Below are positions 40,805 to 50,644 of a stretch of DNA of 64,000 nt, piece by piece. Made by a program: the position numbers and the translations under genes. This DNA comes from Neobacillus sp. CF12. GTDB lineage: Bacteria; Bacillota; Bacilli; Bacillales; Cytobacillaceae. The notes below the pieces were generated by a model, which saw only the letters and a program-made list of their open reading frames with translations, ran no database searches and was not told where the DNA came from. The stretch is taken from positions 4,623,501 to 4,687,500 of the forward strand of contig NZ_JAUCEU010000007.1 of NCBI RefSeq assembly GCF_030348765.1, given 5' to 3'. Position 1 is the stretch's first letter. The number at the start of each line of letters is the position of its first letter.

Positions 40805-41794
40805 TTAATTAGCAGCAACTTCAGCAACGATTTCAGTCGGCAGGTTTAAGTGTTGACGTAATTGGTCAGACAAGGATTGTCTCGTTTCATCTTCAACCAT
40901 GTAATACCATACATCTCCAACGAATCCACCTGCCCCCGCTACTTCGAGTTTTTCGAGAGTATCTGCAGCTGGTCTATACGATGACTGCATATCAATGATC
41001 TCACTTAACGTTAGGTTTGTTTTAATATTATTTTCTAGCGCATCAAGGATATCATTATAATTCGTTAAGGTTGATAATGATTTTCCTTTGTCGATGATTT
41101 TTGAAATGACCTCACGCTGACGTTCGCCGCGTCCAATATCCCCACGTGGGTCTTGTTTTCTCATTCGAGCATATGCCAGTGTTTCCGTGCCATCTAAATG
41201 CTGGGGTCCTTCTTCTAACGTGATTCCATCCAATTCAAATGCATATTGGTTGTCTACATCAATACCATTTACTGCATCCACAACGTCCTTAAATCCTTCC
41301 ATATTAATCTCAACATAATAATCGATTGGAATATTCAAGAAGTTTTCAACGGTTGCGATGCTCATCTCAATGCCGCCATATGCATAGGCGTGATTAATCT
41401 TATCCTTGGATGAGTTATCTGGATCTTCAGGATCGATTAATTCAGTACGTGTATCCCTTGGAATACTTAGTATTTTTGTAGAGTTTGTTTCAGGATTAAC
41501 GGTTAGAACCAACATAGAGTCTGTTCGGCCATTGTCTCCGTCACGCTCATCAATTCCCACCATCAAGATAGAAATCGGGTCTTTCTTTGTAACCTCGACC
41601 TTTTCATCCCGTTTTTCAGAAACCTCTCTGGAAATCGGCTTATTCATATTATCTACAGCACTAGCAACATCATTATATACATTAAAGAAATATAATCCGC
41701 CGCCAATCAGAAGGGTAAAGAAGCTAAAAAGCGTAAGCAAGAACCATTTTTTAACCTTCTTTTTCTTCTTTTTTCTAATTCTAGTATTATTCAT
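40805..41794 (-). CDS. LytR-CpsA-Psr (LCP) family wall-polymer ligase
   Basis: A 329-residue membrane protein that transfers undecaprenyl-linked wall polymers onto peptidoglycan. A very basic cytoplasmic start (RIRKKKKKKVKKW) leads to one TM (about 17-40), then the LCP domain: ILMVGIDERDGDNGRTDSML, ILSIPRDTRTEL, DKINHAYAYGG, NGIDVDNQYAF, HLDGTETLAYARMRKQDPRGDIGRGERQ. The Arg and Asp residues that bind the pyrophosphate are all present. AGGAGG precedes the ATG. It lies inside the glycan cassette on the opposite strand, which suggests the cassette product is attached to peptidoglycan. Confidence 0.93.
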   Translation of the reverse strand: MNNTRIRKKKKKKVKKWFLLTLFSFFTLLIGGGLYFFNVYNDVASAVDNMNKPISREVSEKRDEKVEVTKKDPISILMVGIDERDGDNGRTDSMLVLTVNPETNSTKILSIPRDTRTELIDPEDPDNSSKDKINHAYAYGGIEMSIATVENFLNIPIDYYVEINMEGFKDVVDAVNGIDVDNQYAFELDGITLEEGPQHLDGTETLAYARMRKQDPRGDIGRGERQREVISKIIDKGKSLSTLTNYNDILDALENNIKTNLTLSEIIDMQSSYRPAADTLEKLEVAGAGGFVGDVWYYMVEDETRQSLSDQLRQHLNLPTEIVAEVAAN

Positions 41795-41920
41795 TTATAG
41801 TATCCTCCTAGTATTGAAGGTGAAATTATTTTGGGAAAAACAGTAAAAAAGTCACAGTATAAATTATAAACTGGAACATACAGAACTTCAACTGCAAATA
41901 CTATAATTCTACGAAAAAAG

Positions 41921-42117
41921 TTACAAATAGTGACAAGAAACTGCTATAATTAAGTTTTGTGATGAAGGTATTCGATTGAGTTTTGTTGGAATTTGTATTT
42001 TATTGAGAAACTGATTTACCTGCTTTTCAAAAATATAGACGTAAAATTTAGGAAGTTGTTACATAAAAGGTCCTTAGTCGGGAGGAAATTTGAACTCTGC
42101 ACTACATTTTGTATAAT
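41921..42117 (+). promoter_or_regulatory. Two sigma-A-type promoters before the epimerase operon
   Basis: TTACAA 41921 with TATAAT 41945 (18-base spacer, extended TGC before -10), and TTGAAC 42090 with TATAAT 42112 (16-base spacer). The remainder of the 390-base gap 41795-42181 shows no gene. A GGAGG at 42081 has no start codon nearby. Confidence 0.55.
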
Positions 42118-42181
42118 AGAGTCAATACATTCTCGAAAAGGCGATTAAAACTTTTTTATAAAAAGAAAGAAGGAACTTATT

Positions 42182-43318
42182 ATGCTAAAAAATGTATTAA
42201 TTACTGGCGGAGCAGGATTCATCGGAAGCAGCTTAGCCTTAAAATTATTGGATAAAGGATATGAAGTAACCGTCCTTGATAATTTATCTCCGCAAATTCA
42301 TGGAGAAGATGGCACATCGTCAGAATTATTCTTAAAAATTAGAGATAAAGTGACCTTTATTAAAGGTGATGTTGTGAATAGCGATGACTGGAGAAAGGCC
42401 TTGAAGGGGATTGACGTAGTTGTTCATTTAGCTGCAGAAACAGGAACTGGTCAATCGATGTATGAAATCAACAAATATATAGATGTAAATGTTAAGGGAA
42501 CTTCAAATTTATTGGATATTCTTACAAATGAAGAACATCAAGTGAAAAAAATCGTTGTAGCAGCTTCAAGAGCGATCTATGGGGAAGGAATGTATCACTG
42601 TTCAGAGCATGGAACGGTTTTCCCTGTTGAAAGAACTGAGGCTGATATGAGTAAAGGCGATTTTGAAGTTAAATGCCCGATCTGTAACACCGACGTAGAA
42701 GTAATGGCTACGACAGAAGAAACCAAAATCCATCCAACATCTGTTTATGGAATTACCAAACAAGTTCAGGAACAAATGTGTATGGTGGTTGGTAAGTCCT
42801 TGAACATCCCTGTTGTAGGCTACCGTTATCAAAATGTTTACGGTCCTGGTCAATCGTTGAAAAACCCTTATACAGGAATTCTGTCTATTTTCTCAACCAT
42901 TATCAAAAATAACAATAATATTAACATCTTTGAAGATGGGTTAGAATCTAGAGACTTTGTTTTTATTGACGATATCGTAGATGCAACTATCCTCGGGATT
43001 GAAAAGGAAGAAGCAAACTTTGAAAGCTTTAATGTAGGGACAGGTGTTCCTACCACTGTTATTGAAGTCGCAAATGTCCTGAAGGAAAAATATCAGTCTA
43101 ATACTGAAATTCAAATAAGCGGTAATTTCCGATTAGGTGATATCAGACATAACTTTGCAGATCTGACTAAAATCAATGAGAAATTAGGATTTACACCAAA
43201 GGTAAGCTTTGAAGAAGGTATTAGTAAATTTGTTGATTGGGTAAACCAACAAGAAGTTGTTGAAGACCGTTATCAAAAATCAATCGAAGAGATGAAGAAA
43301 AAAGGATTATACAAGTAA
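42182..43318 (+). CDS. NAD-dependent sugar epimerase/dehydratase with zinc-ribbon-like insert
   Basis: A 378-residue extended SDR. NAD-binding GGAGFIGSSLA opens the protein; HLAAETGTGQSMYE follows, and the catalytic pair is in SVYGITK (YxxxK). Between the active-site Ser (ASRAIYGEG) and YxxxK is an insert with CSEHG and CPICN, as in enzymes annotated dTDP-L-rhamnose 4-epimerase. That would fit the rfbACBD operon nearby (product 6-deoxy-talose), but nucleotide-sugar specificity is not provable from sequence. It starts an operon with the next two genes (1-base and 4-base overlaps). Confidence 0.8.
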   Translation: MLKNVLITGGAGFIGSSLALKLLDKGYEVTVLDNLSPQIHGEDGTSSELFLKIRDKVTFIKGDVVNSDDWRKALKGIDVVVHLAAETGTGQSMYEINKYIDVNVKGTSNLLDILTNEEHQVKKIVVAASRAIYGEGMYHCSEHGTVFPVERTEADMSKGDFEVKCPICNTDVEVMATTEETKIHPTSVYGITKQVQEQMCMVVGKSLNIPVVGYRYQNVYGPGQSLKNPYTGILSIFSTIIKNNNNINIFEDGLESRDFVFIDDIVDATILGIEKEEANFESFNVGTGVPTTVIEVANVLKEKYQSNTEIQISGNFRLGDIRHNFADLTKINEKLGFTPKVSFEEGISKFVDWVNQQEVVEDRYQKSIEEMKKKGLYK

Positions 43319-44370
43319 TGAATGATCAGCTAAAAAATAAAAAGATTTTGTTTTTATGTCCTTTATTTTTTAATTACCACAAAAAATTAATACGTGCGAT
43401 GGAATCAATGGGGGCTCATGTGGATTACTTTGATGAGCGCCCATCCAACACGTTTCTTTCTAAAGCATTATTACGAATTAATCGAAATTTCGTTACCGTA
43501 CAAATTAACAAGCATTATGACGAAATTACTTCAAAAATCAAAGATAAGAAATATGATTTCGTGTTTATCTGCCAAGCAGAAGCAACACCCAAGTCATTTT
43601 TAAAAGATGTTAGGAAATTGAACCCTAATGCGAGATTAGTTCTTATGCTCTGGGATTCCGTTGCGAATAAAGTCAACACACTTGAAAAATTAGACTTATT
43701 TGATGAAGTCTTTTCATTTGATAAAAAGGATTGCGACCAATTTGGTCTTACCTTTAGGCCTTTGTTTTTCGATAAGGAATATGAAGAACTTGCAAAAGAA
43801 AAACCTGAACTCATTTACGATTTGTTTTTTGTTGGTACCGTACATAGTGATCGATACTTGATTTTAAATGAAGTAAGACAACAATTTGAAAAAAATAATT
43901 TAAATGTTTTTTACTTTCTCTATATCCCAAGTAAAATTATGTATTATCAGCGAAAGCTAACAACAAGTGAATTAAAAGGCAGCGAAATCACAGATTTTTC
44001 TTTTGTTGGAATGCCTAGTGAGCAGTTAACCGCAAAATTAAAGCAATCTAAGGCTGTTGTGGATATTCAACATCCAAAACAAACCGGATTAACAATGAGA
44101 ACGATTGAAATGCTAGGTGCCAATAAAAAAATCATAACAACGAATACAGATATCCAGCATTATGATTTTTACCATCCCAATAATATTTGTATTGTTGATC
44201 GCAACAATGTAGTGGTCCCAACGGAGTTTATGACAACCCCATATGTACCAGTGGAGGATCAAGTAAAGGAAAGATACTCGATAAACTACTTTGTACTGGA
44301 TGTATTAGGGTTAACAGAGAAAAAAGCTCATGATTTTTATGCAGAAAAAAGTGGTGGTGGAAAACAATGA
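43318..44370 (+). CDS. Probable glycosyltransferase, CgeB/capsule-type
   Basis: A 350-residue soluble protein. It begins KKILFLCPLFFNYHKKLIRAM and contains FVFICQAEATP, LVLMLWDSV, DLFFVGTVHSDRY and a C-terminal QTGLTMRTIEMLGANKKIITTN, the layout of a GT-B type transferase of the CgeB/CpsE-like group. The E in RTIEMLG occupies the usual donor-binding position. No family name is certain. It overlaps the epimerase stop (TAATG) and the next gene start (4 bases), so all three are cotranslated. Confidence 0.65.
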   Translation: MNDQLKNKKILFLCPLFFNYHKKLIRAMESMGAHVDYFDERPSNTFLSKALLRINRNFVTVQINKHYDEITSKIKDKKYDFVFICQAEATPKSFLKDVRKLNPNARLVLMLWDSVANKVNTLEKLDLFDEVFSFDKKDCDQFGLTFRPLFFDKEYEELAKEKPELIYDLFFVGTVHSDRYLILNEVRQQFEKNNLNVFYFLYIPSKIMYYQRKLTTSELKGSEITDFSFVGMPSEQLTAKLKQSKAVVDIQHPKQTGLTMRTIEMLGANKKIITTNTDIQHYDFYHPNNICIVDRNNVVVPTEFMTTPYVPVEDQVKERYSINYFVLDVLGLTEKKAHDFYAEKSGGGKQ

Positions 44371-45083
44371 AAGTCTCTGTAGCAATGGCCACTTATAATG
44401 GAGAAAAATATCTAAAACAGCAAATCGATAGCATCCTGTCTCAATTAGGCAATGAGGATGAATTGATTATTTCTGATGACCACTCATCAGACCAAACACC
44501 TGCTATTATAAAAAAATATATCAGTGAAGACCATCGTGTGAAATTGTTTATGAATGACGAAAAAGGTGTGACCTCAAATTTTGAGAATGCCATAAAACGG
44601 ACTCAAAATGAGATCATCTTTTTAAGTGATCAAGATGATGTATGGAAGCCCGAAAAAGTAAAAACGGTGAAGGATTACTACGAAAAGAATCCAACTATCC
44701 AAATGATCATGTCAGATATCACGGTCGTTGATAATCAGTTGAACACCACAATCGAGTCATTTTATGAATTTAGAGGAAGCCGTGCAGGTGTTCTAAAGAA
44801 TATCATAAAAAACAGTTATATTGGATGTGCGATGTCTTTTAAAAAAGAATTAAAGACGAAAATACTCCCGATCCCTAGAAATGTACCGATGCATGATATG
44901 TGGATAGGGTTAGTTGCGGATATGAATAAATCTGCTCTGCTGATACCAGAAAAGCTAATCTACTATCGCAGACACGATGCGACGGTAACAAGTGTGGAGA
45001 ATACTTCTTCGTTAAAAGATAAAATTCTCTGGAGATTTCAGATTTCATCGCTGCTTTTAAAATCATTCATTACCAATCGATAA
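44367..45083 (+). CDS. Family 2 glycosyltransferase
   Basis: A 238-residue GT-A fold enzyme. It shows VAMATYNGEKYLKQQIDSIL at the start, IISDDHSSDQT (first Asp pair), FLSDQDDVWKPEK (DxD-like) and IGCAMSFKKEL..MHDMWIG further on, typical of rhamnosyltransferase-like GT2 proteins. With dTDP-rhamnose made next door this is a candidate rhamnosyltransferase, which is inference. It is the last gene of its operon, followed by a strong terminator. Confidence 0.88.
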   Translation: MKVSVAMATYNGEKYLKQQIDSILSQLGNEDELIISDDHSSDQTPAIIKKYISEDHRVKLFMNDEKGVTSNFENAIKRTQNEIIFLSDQDDVWKPEKVKTVKDYYEKNPTIQMIMSDITVVDNQLNTTIESFYEFRGSRAGVLKNIIKNSYIGCAMSFKKELKTKILPIPRNVPMHDMWIGLVADMNKSALLIPEKLIYYRRHDATVTSVENTSSLKDKILWRFQISSLLLKSFITNR

Positions 45084-45089
45084 ATAACC

Positions 45090-45127
45090 AAAAAGTATGT
45101 TTTTCTATCCGAAGAACATACTTTTTT
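45090..45127 (+). terminator. Terminator of the epimerase-glycosyltransferase operon
   Basis: AAAAGTATGTT / AACATACTTTT with T-run, 7 bases after the stop. A promoter-like TGCTATAAT at about 45191 lies in the following gap. Confidence 0.85.
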
Positions 45128-45323
45128 AATTGTCTAATTACTTCTATTAAGGCATTGGAAAAATAAGTGATACAAATTCTAGTAAGATAATGCTATAATT
45201 TTTCCTGTGTGTAAAAATGAAATACTATATGTTCAGTTTTGGCCTTATTTTAACTAGAAAATGACGTTGTATTTTATATAAGCCTTAGGATAACAATAAT
45301 CTTGATTATAGGTGGGATGCTGA

Positions 45324-46409
45324 GTGCTTCTAAAAGGGAATAATATTGAACACTTTATTGCTAGTAGAAAAAATAATTTAGATATTATCAGGTTTTTTGC
45401 TGCATCCTTGGTTCTGTTTTCACATGCCTACCCATTAACAACAGGTAATAATGGATCCGAGCCGTTTGCGATTATGACAAATGGTGAAATGACTTTTGGA
45501 GAACTAGCCGTAGCGATCTTTTTTGTAATCAGCGGATTTTTGATTACGCAGAGCTTTGATCGGTCTAAAAATCCAATAAATTATTTTAAAGCTAGAAGCT
45601 TGCGGATTTTTCCTGGTCTCATCTTTTGTGTACTATTGTCAATCTTCTTATTAGGTCCAATACTTACTAACCTAAGCTTACAGGATTACTTTACCAACCG
45701 TGAAACCTATGATTACTTAAAGACGATTACATTGTACTGGCTGCAATATGACTTGCCAGGTTTATTCCCAGAGAATATCTGGCCAGGAGCTGTTAATGGT
45801 TCCTTGTGGACATTATGGTATGAGTTTTTCTTTTATATTGTAGTTGCCATCCTTGGTGTAACAAGAATGCTTGATAAAAGAATTGTGTTGTTTGGATTTA
45901 TATTAGCTACTGCTCTTTATTTTCTAGGCAGGGGCGCATTCTATACGGATTTATTCCGTTACTTTGGTGCTGGAATGGTCTTTTATCTTTACAGGAACGA
46001 AATAAAATTAAATGGCTGGATGGCTGGATTGTCACTAATCCTTCTAATCCTAACGGCTCGAAATGGTTACTTTGAATATTCGCTGTCTATTGCAGGGACG
46101 TATCTCATTTTTTATCTAGCATTCGCTTCAAAAGTGAGTTTCCATAACTTTGGTAAATACGGTGATTTTTCATATGGCATCTATATCTATGCGTTTCCAA
46201 TTCAACAAATCATGACGCAAGCTTTTAACAATCAGTTAACACCTTTAGAAAACTTCTTATTGTCCTTCCCGGTTACACTGATGTTTGCCGTTATTTCTTG
46301 GTACTTGATTGAAAAACAAGCATTAAAATACAAAAAGACTTCATTTAAAACTTTATTTCAGAAAAAGAAAATTTACGTAGAAAATTCTATTAATTCAAAG
46401 GCTAACTGA
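45324..46409 (+). CDS. Acyltransferase family 3 (OafA-like) membrane protein
   Basis: A 361-residue protein with about ten membrane segments, of the acyltransferase 3 family that O-acetylates surface glycans. The motif LDIIRFFAASLVLFSHAYPL carries the catalytic-region Arg and His; FFVISGFLITQSFDR, FKARSLRIFPGL and SLWTLWYEFFFYI follow in the normal order. The start is GTG at 45324 with AGGTGGGA upstream. It probably adds acetyl groups to the glycan made by this cassette. Confidence 0.9.
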   Translation: MLLKGNNIEHFIASRKNNLDIIRFFAASLVLFSHAYPLTTGNNGSEPFAIMTNGEMTFGELAVAIFFVISGFLITQSFDRSKNPINYFKARSLRIFPGLIFCVLLSIFLLGPILTNLSLQDYFTNRETYDYLKTITLYWLQYDLPGLFPENIWPGAVNGSLWTLWYEFFFYIVVAILGVTRMLDKRIVLFGFILATALYFLGRGAFYTDLFRYFGAGMVFYLYRNEIKLNGWMAGLSLILLILTARNGYFEYSLSIAGTYLIFYLAFASKVSFHNFGKYGDFSYGIYIYAFPIQQIMTQAFNNQLTPLENFLLSFPVTLMFAVISWYLIEKQALKYKKTSFKTLFQKKKIYVENSINSKAN

Positions 46410-46460
46410 AAATAGAAGCAGTCCTTACCATTGGTAATGCGTAAATGCTAGGGAGGTACT

Positions 46461-47798
46461 ATGAATAGGTTTGAAAAAACATTACTAACTATACTATTCG
46501 TTGAGTTATTTGTTGGCGGTGGAGGAAGGCTAATTGATTTTGGTGTTCTTTCTATTCGTCAGGTTTTATTTTTACTGTTAATGGTGACATTTGTTTATCG
46601 AATTGTGAAAGAAAAGGCGTACTTTAATAAAGATATTAATACATTGATACGATTTAACCCTGTTACGATAGGGGTTTATGCACTTATCGCCTGGTTTGTT
46701 GTCAGTGCTGCTATAGGATTTTTTAATAATCATCCTGTTTCAATTATCGTTATGGACTTTTTTAGGGTTTCGTATGTGGCTCTGTATTTCCCGTTAGCCT
46801 ACTATATTTCGAATGAACGGTTTACGCTAAACCGTATTATTACGCTTCTAAAGTATAGCGCGCTTGCAGTAGCAATTTTTACGATAACAGTTGATTTATT
46901 AGGGAAAACGGTTTTTGCTGCTGACTTTTATCCTTTCTATGTATTCATGAACACGATCATGAATGATGATTTATTCTTCCGTCCAAGCAATGGCGTGTTT
47001 TATAAGAGTCACTTCTTTGTTTTAATTGGCCTTATTCTTTCGCTTAATCATCTTTTGAATAAAAACTACCGTAAACTTGATATTGCTATTGTGATTCTGT
47101 CCTCTATCTCCATTTTATGGTCAGAAACACGAGGTTTTTTACTTGCCTTTATGTTAAGTGTCTTAATGATCATTATTTTAGATGTTAAGGTTATTGTTGA
47201 CCCCATTAAAGGGTTATCACGGAAGTTTAAGAAATTGCTTCAATCACAACAATTTATAAAAAAGTTTGTCATGTGTGTGATCGTACTCGTTGCGGTACCG
47301 TTTATGTATAAATACATGACGCTAGAACGTTTTGAGGTTGCCACTGTAGAGCAAACGCCAGATGCAGAGGTGGAAGTACAACCTGAAGTGAATGATGTCA
47401 GTGTGAATGCAAGGATGGAATTTATTGTTGCTTCCAAAGAAATTTTAGTCCAACCAGTCTATCTTATCTTTGGTACAGGATATGGATCAGGAGTTGCTGG
47501 AAGAACAGATGGCCTGGAGATGAGTTTTCTCGATATTTTAGTGGAACAAGGAATCATTGGACTAGCCATTTGGTGTTTCTTATTTTTAATGATTTACCTA
47601 AACTATTATTATGCTTATAAAAAAGGGCAAAAACTAACAACATTGGAAGTTTCTCTCTTGTCTTCCTTTATGGGTGTTTTGCTATTAACAAATATCAATC
47701 CATTCATTAATAATCCAATTGGAATTAGTTTCTTTCTCATCATGCTTGTCGCATCACAATCAAAGAAAGAAATGAGAGCAAGTGAGGAGTTACAATGA
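46461..47798 (+). CDS. O-antigen polymerase/ligase-like membrane protein (Wzy)
   Basis: A 445-residue protein with about ten to twelve membrane segments and one large extracellular loop (about 285-325, Glu/Val-rich with VEVQPEVNDVSVNARMEFI), the hallmark of the Wzy/WaaL group. GTGYGSGVAGR..MSFLDILVEQGIIGL matches the conserved region after that loop. It polymerises flipped repeat units. GGGAGGT precedes the ATG; its stop overlaps the next glycosyltransferase by 4 bases. Confidence 0.85.
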   Translation: MNRFEKTLLTILFVELFVGGGGRLIDFGVLSIRQVLFLLLMVTFVYRIVKEKAYFNKDINTLIRFNPVTIGVYALIAWFVVSAAIGFFNNHPVSIIVMDFFRVSYVALYFPLAYYISNERFTLNRIITLLKYSALAVAIFTITVDLLGKTVFAADFYPFYVFMNTIMNDDLFFRPSNGVFYKSHFFVLIGLILSLNHLLNKNYRKLDIAIVILSSISILWSETRGFLLAFMLSVLMIIILDVKVIVDPIKGLSRKFKKLLQSQQFIKKFVMCVIVLVAVPFMYKYMTLERFEVATVEQTPDAEVEVQPEVNDVSVNARMEFIVASKEILVQPVYLIFGTGYGSGVAGRTDGLEMSFLDILVEQGIIGLAIWCFLFLMIYLNYYYAYKKGQKLTTLEVSLLSSFMGVLLLTNINPFINNPIGISFFLIMLVASQSKKEMRASEELQ

Positions 47799-48631
47799 AA
47801 GTAACCATGGTAGTAGTTTTGTACAAGCTCAAGCCCGAGGAAAGTAAAACCTTTCGAACGCTTACTCAAATCATGAATTCAACTAGTAATCCTTTTAAAG
47901 ATATTGAGCTTATATTATATGATAACAGTCCGGATAAACATGATTTTACTCCCCCTCAACATGAGGGGATACATATGACGTATTACCATGATCCACGTAA
48001 TTTAGGAATTGCAACAGCCTATAACCATGCTTGGTCAGTGGCTAAAGGAAATCATAGTCAGTGGCTTCTGTTGCTCGATCATGATACTGAATTAACGCAA
48101 GAATACTTTCATTCCATTCTATCCTTAGATAATATTCCTGAGAATGTAGTCGCTGTCGTGCCGAAAATTAATAGTGAAAATACGATGATTTCTCCCGTGT
48201 ATAGTCACTCTCTAAGACCTTTAAAGGATGAACGGCCAACCCCAGGTATTCAAGATAAGCCTGTCATGGCGATTAACTCAGGTGCATTCGTATCCGTGCA
48301 GTTTTTAAATGAGATTAATGGGTTTAATGAGGATTTTGCTTTAGATTATTTAGATCACTGGTTATTTTATAAGATTTATGAAAAAAATCGGAAGGTCTAT
48401 CTAGTTGATGTTGAATTAGAGCACGAGCTGTCGGTGTTAGATTATTCGAGGGTATCACTGCAACGTTATCAAAGTATTCTAGATTCTGAAGTGAATTTTT
48501 ATCAGAACTTTAAGAAGGATCTGCTTCCGAAATATCGAACTCAATTGGCAAAACGCTTTCTTAAGCAAATGCTGACAGTTAAAAATAAAGAAATAGCCAT
48601 GCAAACGTTAAAAAGGTTTTTTTCGCTTTAA
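47795..48631 (+). CDS. Family 2 glycosyltransferase (rhamnosyltransferase-like)
   Basis: A 278-residue GT2 enzyme. Characteristic blocks are MVVVLYKLKPEES, LILYDNSPD, DPRNLGIATAYNHAWSVAKG, LLLLDHDTELTQEYF (DxD) and AINSGAFVSVQFLNEINGFNEDFALDYLDHWL. The last block with GFNEDFALDYLD is common in rhamnosyltransferases; the donor is nevertheless inferred. It closes the cassette, just before repeat copy B. Confidence 0.88.
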   Translation: MKVTMVVVLYKLKPEESKTFRTLTQIMNSTSNPFKDIELILYDNSPDKHDFTPPQHEGIHMTYYHDPRNLGIATAYNHAWSVAKGNHSQWLLLLDHDTELTQEYFHSILSLDNIPENVVAVVPKINSENTMISPVYSHSLRPLKDERPTPGIQDKPVMAINSGAFVSVQFLNEINGFNEDFALDYLDHWLFYKIYEKNRKVYLVDVELEHELSVLDYSRVSLQRYQSILDSEVNFYQNFKKDLLPKYRTQLAKRFLKQMLTVKNKEIAMQTLKRFFSL

Positions 48632-48748
48632 AGGTTAAAGTCAAATACTTTTTTAAAGGTGATATCTTTGTTGAGAAGATATCCTTTTTCTATGTTGCAA
48701 CATATTTCAAGGAATATATGGGAATATTTTAAAAAACGCCTGTAATTA

Positions 48749-49038
48749 ATGGCTGTGTCATATGGTCTGTTGTCTTTGCGCTCCACAAAGGAAGGCTTCT
48801 TTGAATAATCACCGCAGGGACAGGCGGTCTTTGCCTGTCACGAGGCACTTCGCTTTCCGCGGGAGGTCCGGGAGCCTCCTCGGCGCTTTGCGCCTGTGGG
48901 GTCTCCCGAAGACCTTCTCATCCCGCAGGACACTGAGTAGGCTTCAGTGCATAAGCACCGCACGAAGAAAATGCGATAGCATTTTCGAGGATCTTCGTGC
49001 CTTCCGCTCCAATCACCTATTTTTCTTTACACAGCCAT
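48749..49038 (+). repeat. Large hairpin repeat, copy B (MITE-like)
   Basis: A 290-bp element in the same orientation as copy A, bounded by perfect inverted repeats ATGGCTGTGT (48749-48758) and ACACAGCCAT (49029-49038). Shared inner blocks with copy A include CACTTCGCTTTCCGCGGG, GGGAGCCTCCTCGGCGCTT, CGCACGAAGAAAATGCGATA and TTCGTGCCTTCCGCTCCAAT. A copy-B-only hairpin GACAGGC..GCCTGTC lies at about 48822. It occupies most of the 540-base gap before rfbA; open frames inside are not genes. Confidence 0.85.
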
Positions 49039-49174
49039 TTGTTAAAAATATAACTTTTTTCTAACAATCATGTTAATGTTTGTCTTTTTTTGATAACGTT
49101 CTTTATAATGGGGAATGGAAAACTTGTCAGTTTTTGTAGAAATCATAAAATGTATCAATATAGGAGGGGTTTAC

Positions 49175-50047
49175 GTGAAAGGTATTATTTTAGCAGGTGG
49201 CAGTGGGACTAGACTTTATCCTTTAACAAAAGTAGTTTCAAAACAATTACTACCTGTTTATGACAAACCAATGATTTATTATCCACTATCTGTTTTAATG
49301 TTAGCTGGAATTAAGGATATCTTGATTATATCTACACCGGAGGACACAGCGAGATTTGAGCAAATCTTAGGTGACGGATCTGATTTAGGCATGAACTTTA
49401 CATATAAAATTCAGCCAGAGCCAGGCGGTTTAGCCCAAGCATTTATACTAGGGGATGAGTTTATCGGAGATGATAACGTTGCCCTCGTGCTTGGAGATAA
49501 CATTTTTTATGGTCATGGCTTAACCGAACTATTGAAAAGAGCAGCTGCTCGAGAAACGGGAGCAACCGTATTCGGCTATTATGTAAATGACCCAGAGCGT
49601 TTTGGTGTCGTAGAATTTGATGAAGATGGAATAGCAGTGTCAATCGAAGAAAAGCCCGATGTACCTAAATCAAATTACGCTGTAACAGGTCTTTATTTTT
49701 ACGATAATCGTGTTGTTAATATTGCGAAAAATATTGCACCGTCACCTCGTGGTGAATTGGAAATTACAGACATCAATAAAGCTTACCTAGAGATGGGCGA
49801 ACTTAACGTTGAACTTCTTGGCCGCGGTTATGCCTGGTTAGACACGGGTACGCATGCATCACTACTTGAAGCATCACAGTTTATTGAAACCGTTGAAAAG
49901 AGACAATCATTAAAAATTGCTTGTCTTGAAGAGATTGCATACAAAATGGGCTATATTACAAAAGAGAAGTTACTAGAGTTAGCAGAGCCGTTAAAGAAAA
50001 ATCAATATGGTCAATACTTAGTGAAAATTGCAAATCAAGGAAAGTAA
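49175..50047 (+). CDS. rfbA: Glucose-1-phosphate thymidylyltransferase
   Basis: A 290-residue RmlA that makes dTDP-glucose, the first step of dTDP-L-rhamnose synthesis. It begins [23 protein letters not shown] (nucleotide-binding loop) and has [30 protein letters not shown] and [15 protein letters not shown]. The frame opens at 49115, but AGGAGGGG 7 bases before GTG at 49175 and the family length of about 290 set the start. It opens the order rfbA-rfbC-rfbB-rfbD, with gaps of 21, 15 and 0 bases. Confidence 0.95.
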   Translation: MKGIILAGGSGTRLYPLTKVVSKQLLPVYDKPMIYYPLSVLMLAGIKDILIISTPEDTARFEQILGDGSDLGMNFTYKIQPEPGGLAQAFILGDEFIGDDNVALVLGDNIFYGHGLTELLKRAAARETGATVFGYYVNDPERFGVVEFDEDGIAVSIEEKPDVPKSNYAVTGLYFYDNRVVNIAKNIAPSPRGELEITDINKAYLEMGELNVELLGRGYAWLDTGTHASLLEASQFIETVEKRQSLKIACLEEIAYKMGYITKEKLLELAEPLKKNQYGQYLVKIANQGK

Positions 50048-50068
50048 TTGGAGAAGTGAGGTAGGAAG

Positions 50069-50629
50069 ATGAAAATCATTGATACAAAAATACCTGATTT
50101 AAAAATCTTAGAACCCAAGGTATTTGGTGACCACCGTGGTTATTTTATGGAAAGCTATAATAAAGATTTATTCGAATCATTAGGTTTACATTATGATTTT
50201 GTTCAGGACAATCAATCGCTGTCCGCAGCAGTAGGAACACTGCGCGGCTTACATTTTCAATTGAATCCAAAAGCACAAACGAAGGTTGTTCGTTGTGTGA
50301 CAGGAGCAATCTATGATGTTGCCGTTGATATTCGCCAAGGTTCTCCTACATTTGGTCAGTGGGTGGGTGTGATTCTAAGTGAGCATAATAAACGTCAACT
50401 TGTCGTTCCCAAGGGCTTTGCACACGGATTTTGTACAATCGTCCCTGATACGACTGTTGCTTATAAAGTGGATGAATATTACTCACCTGAGCATGATGGC
50501 GGTATTCTTTGGAATGATCCGGAACTAGGAATTGATTGGCCGACAGAGAATCCCATTCTTTCTGATAAAGATACTAAGCACCCAACATTAAGTGCAGCAA
50601 CTCATTTAAATTTTGTGTACGAGAAATAG
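50069..50629 (+). CDS. rfbC: dTDP-4-dehydrorhamnose 3,5-epimerase
   Basis: A 186-residue RmlC cupin-fold epimerase acting on dTDP-4-keto-6-deoxyglucose, third step of the pathway. Signature segments: FGDHRGYFMESYN, FVQDNQSLS, GTLRGLHFQ (catalytic His in the RGLHFQ block), VAVDIRQGSPTFGQW and PKGFAHGFC. Family length is about 180. AGGTAGGA precedes the ATG. Confidence 0.95.
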   Translation: MKIIDTKIPDLKILEPKVFGDHRGYFMESYNKDLFESLGLHYDFVQDNQSLSAAVGTLRGLHFQLNPKAQTKVVRCVTGAIYDVAVDIRQGSPTFGQWVGVILSEHNKRQLVVPKGFAHGFCTIVPDTTVAYKVDEYYSPEHDGGILWNDPELGIDWPTENPILSDKDTKHPTLSAATHLNFVYEK

Positions 50630-50644
50630 GAGGAAAGAGCAAAT

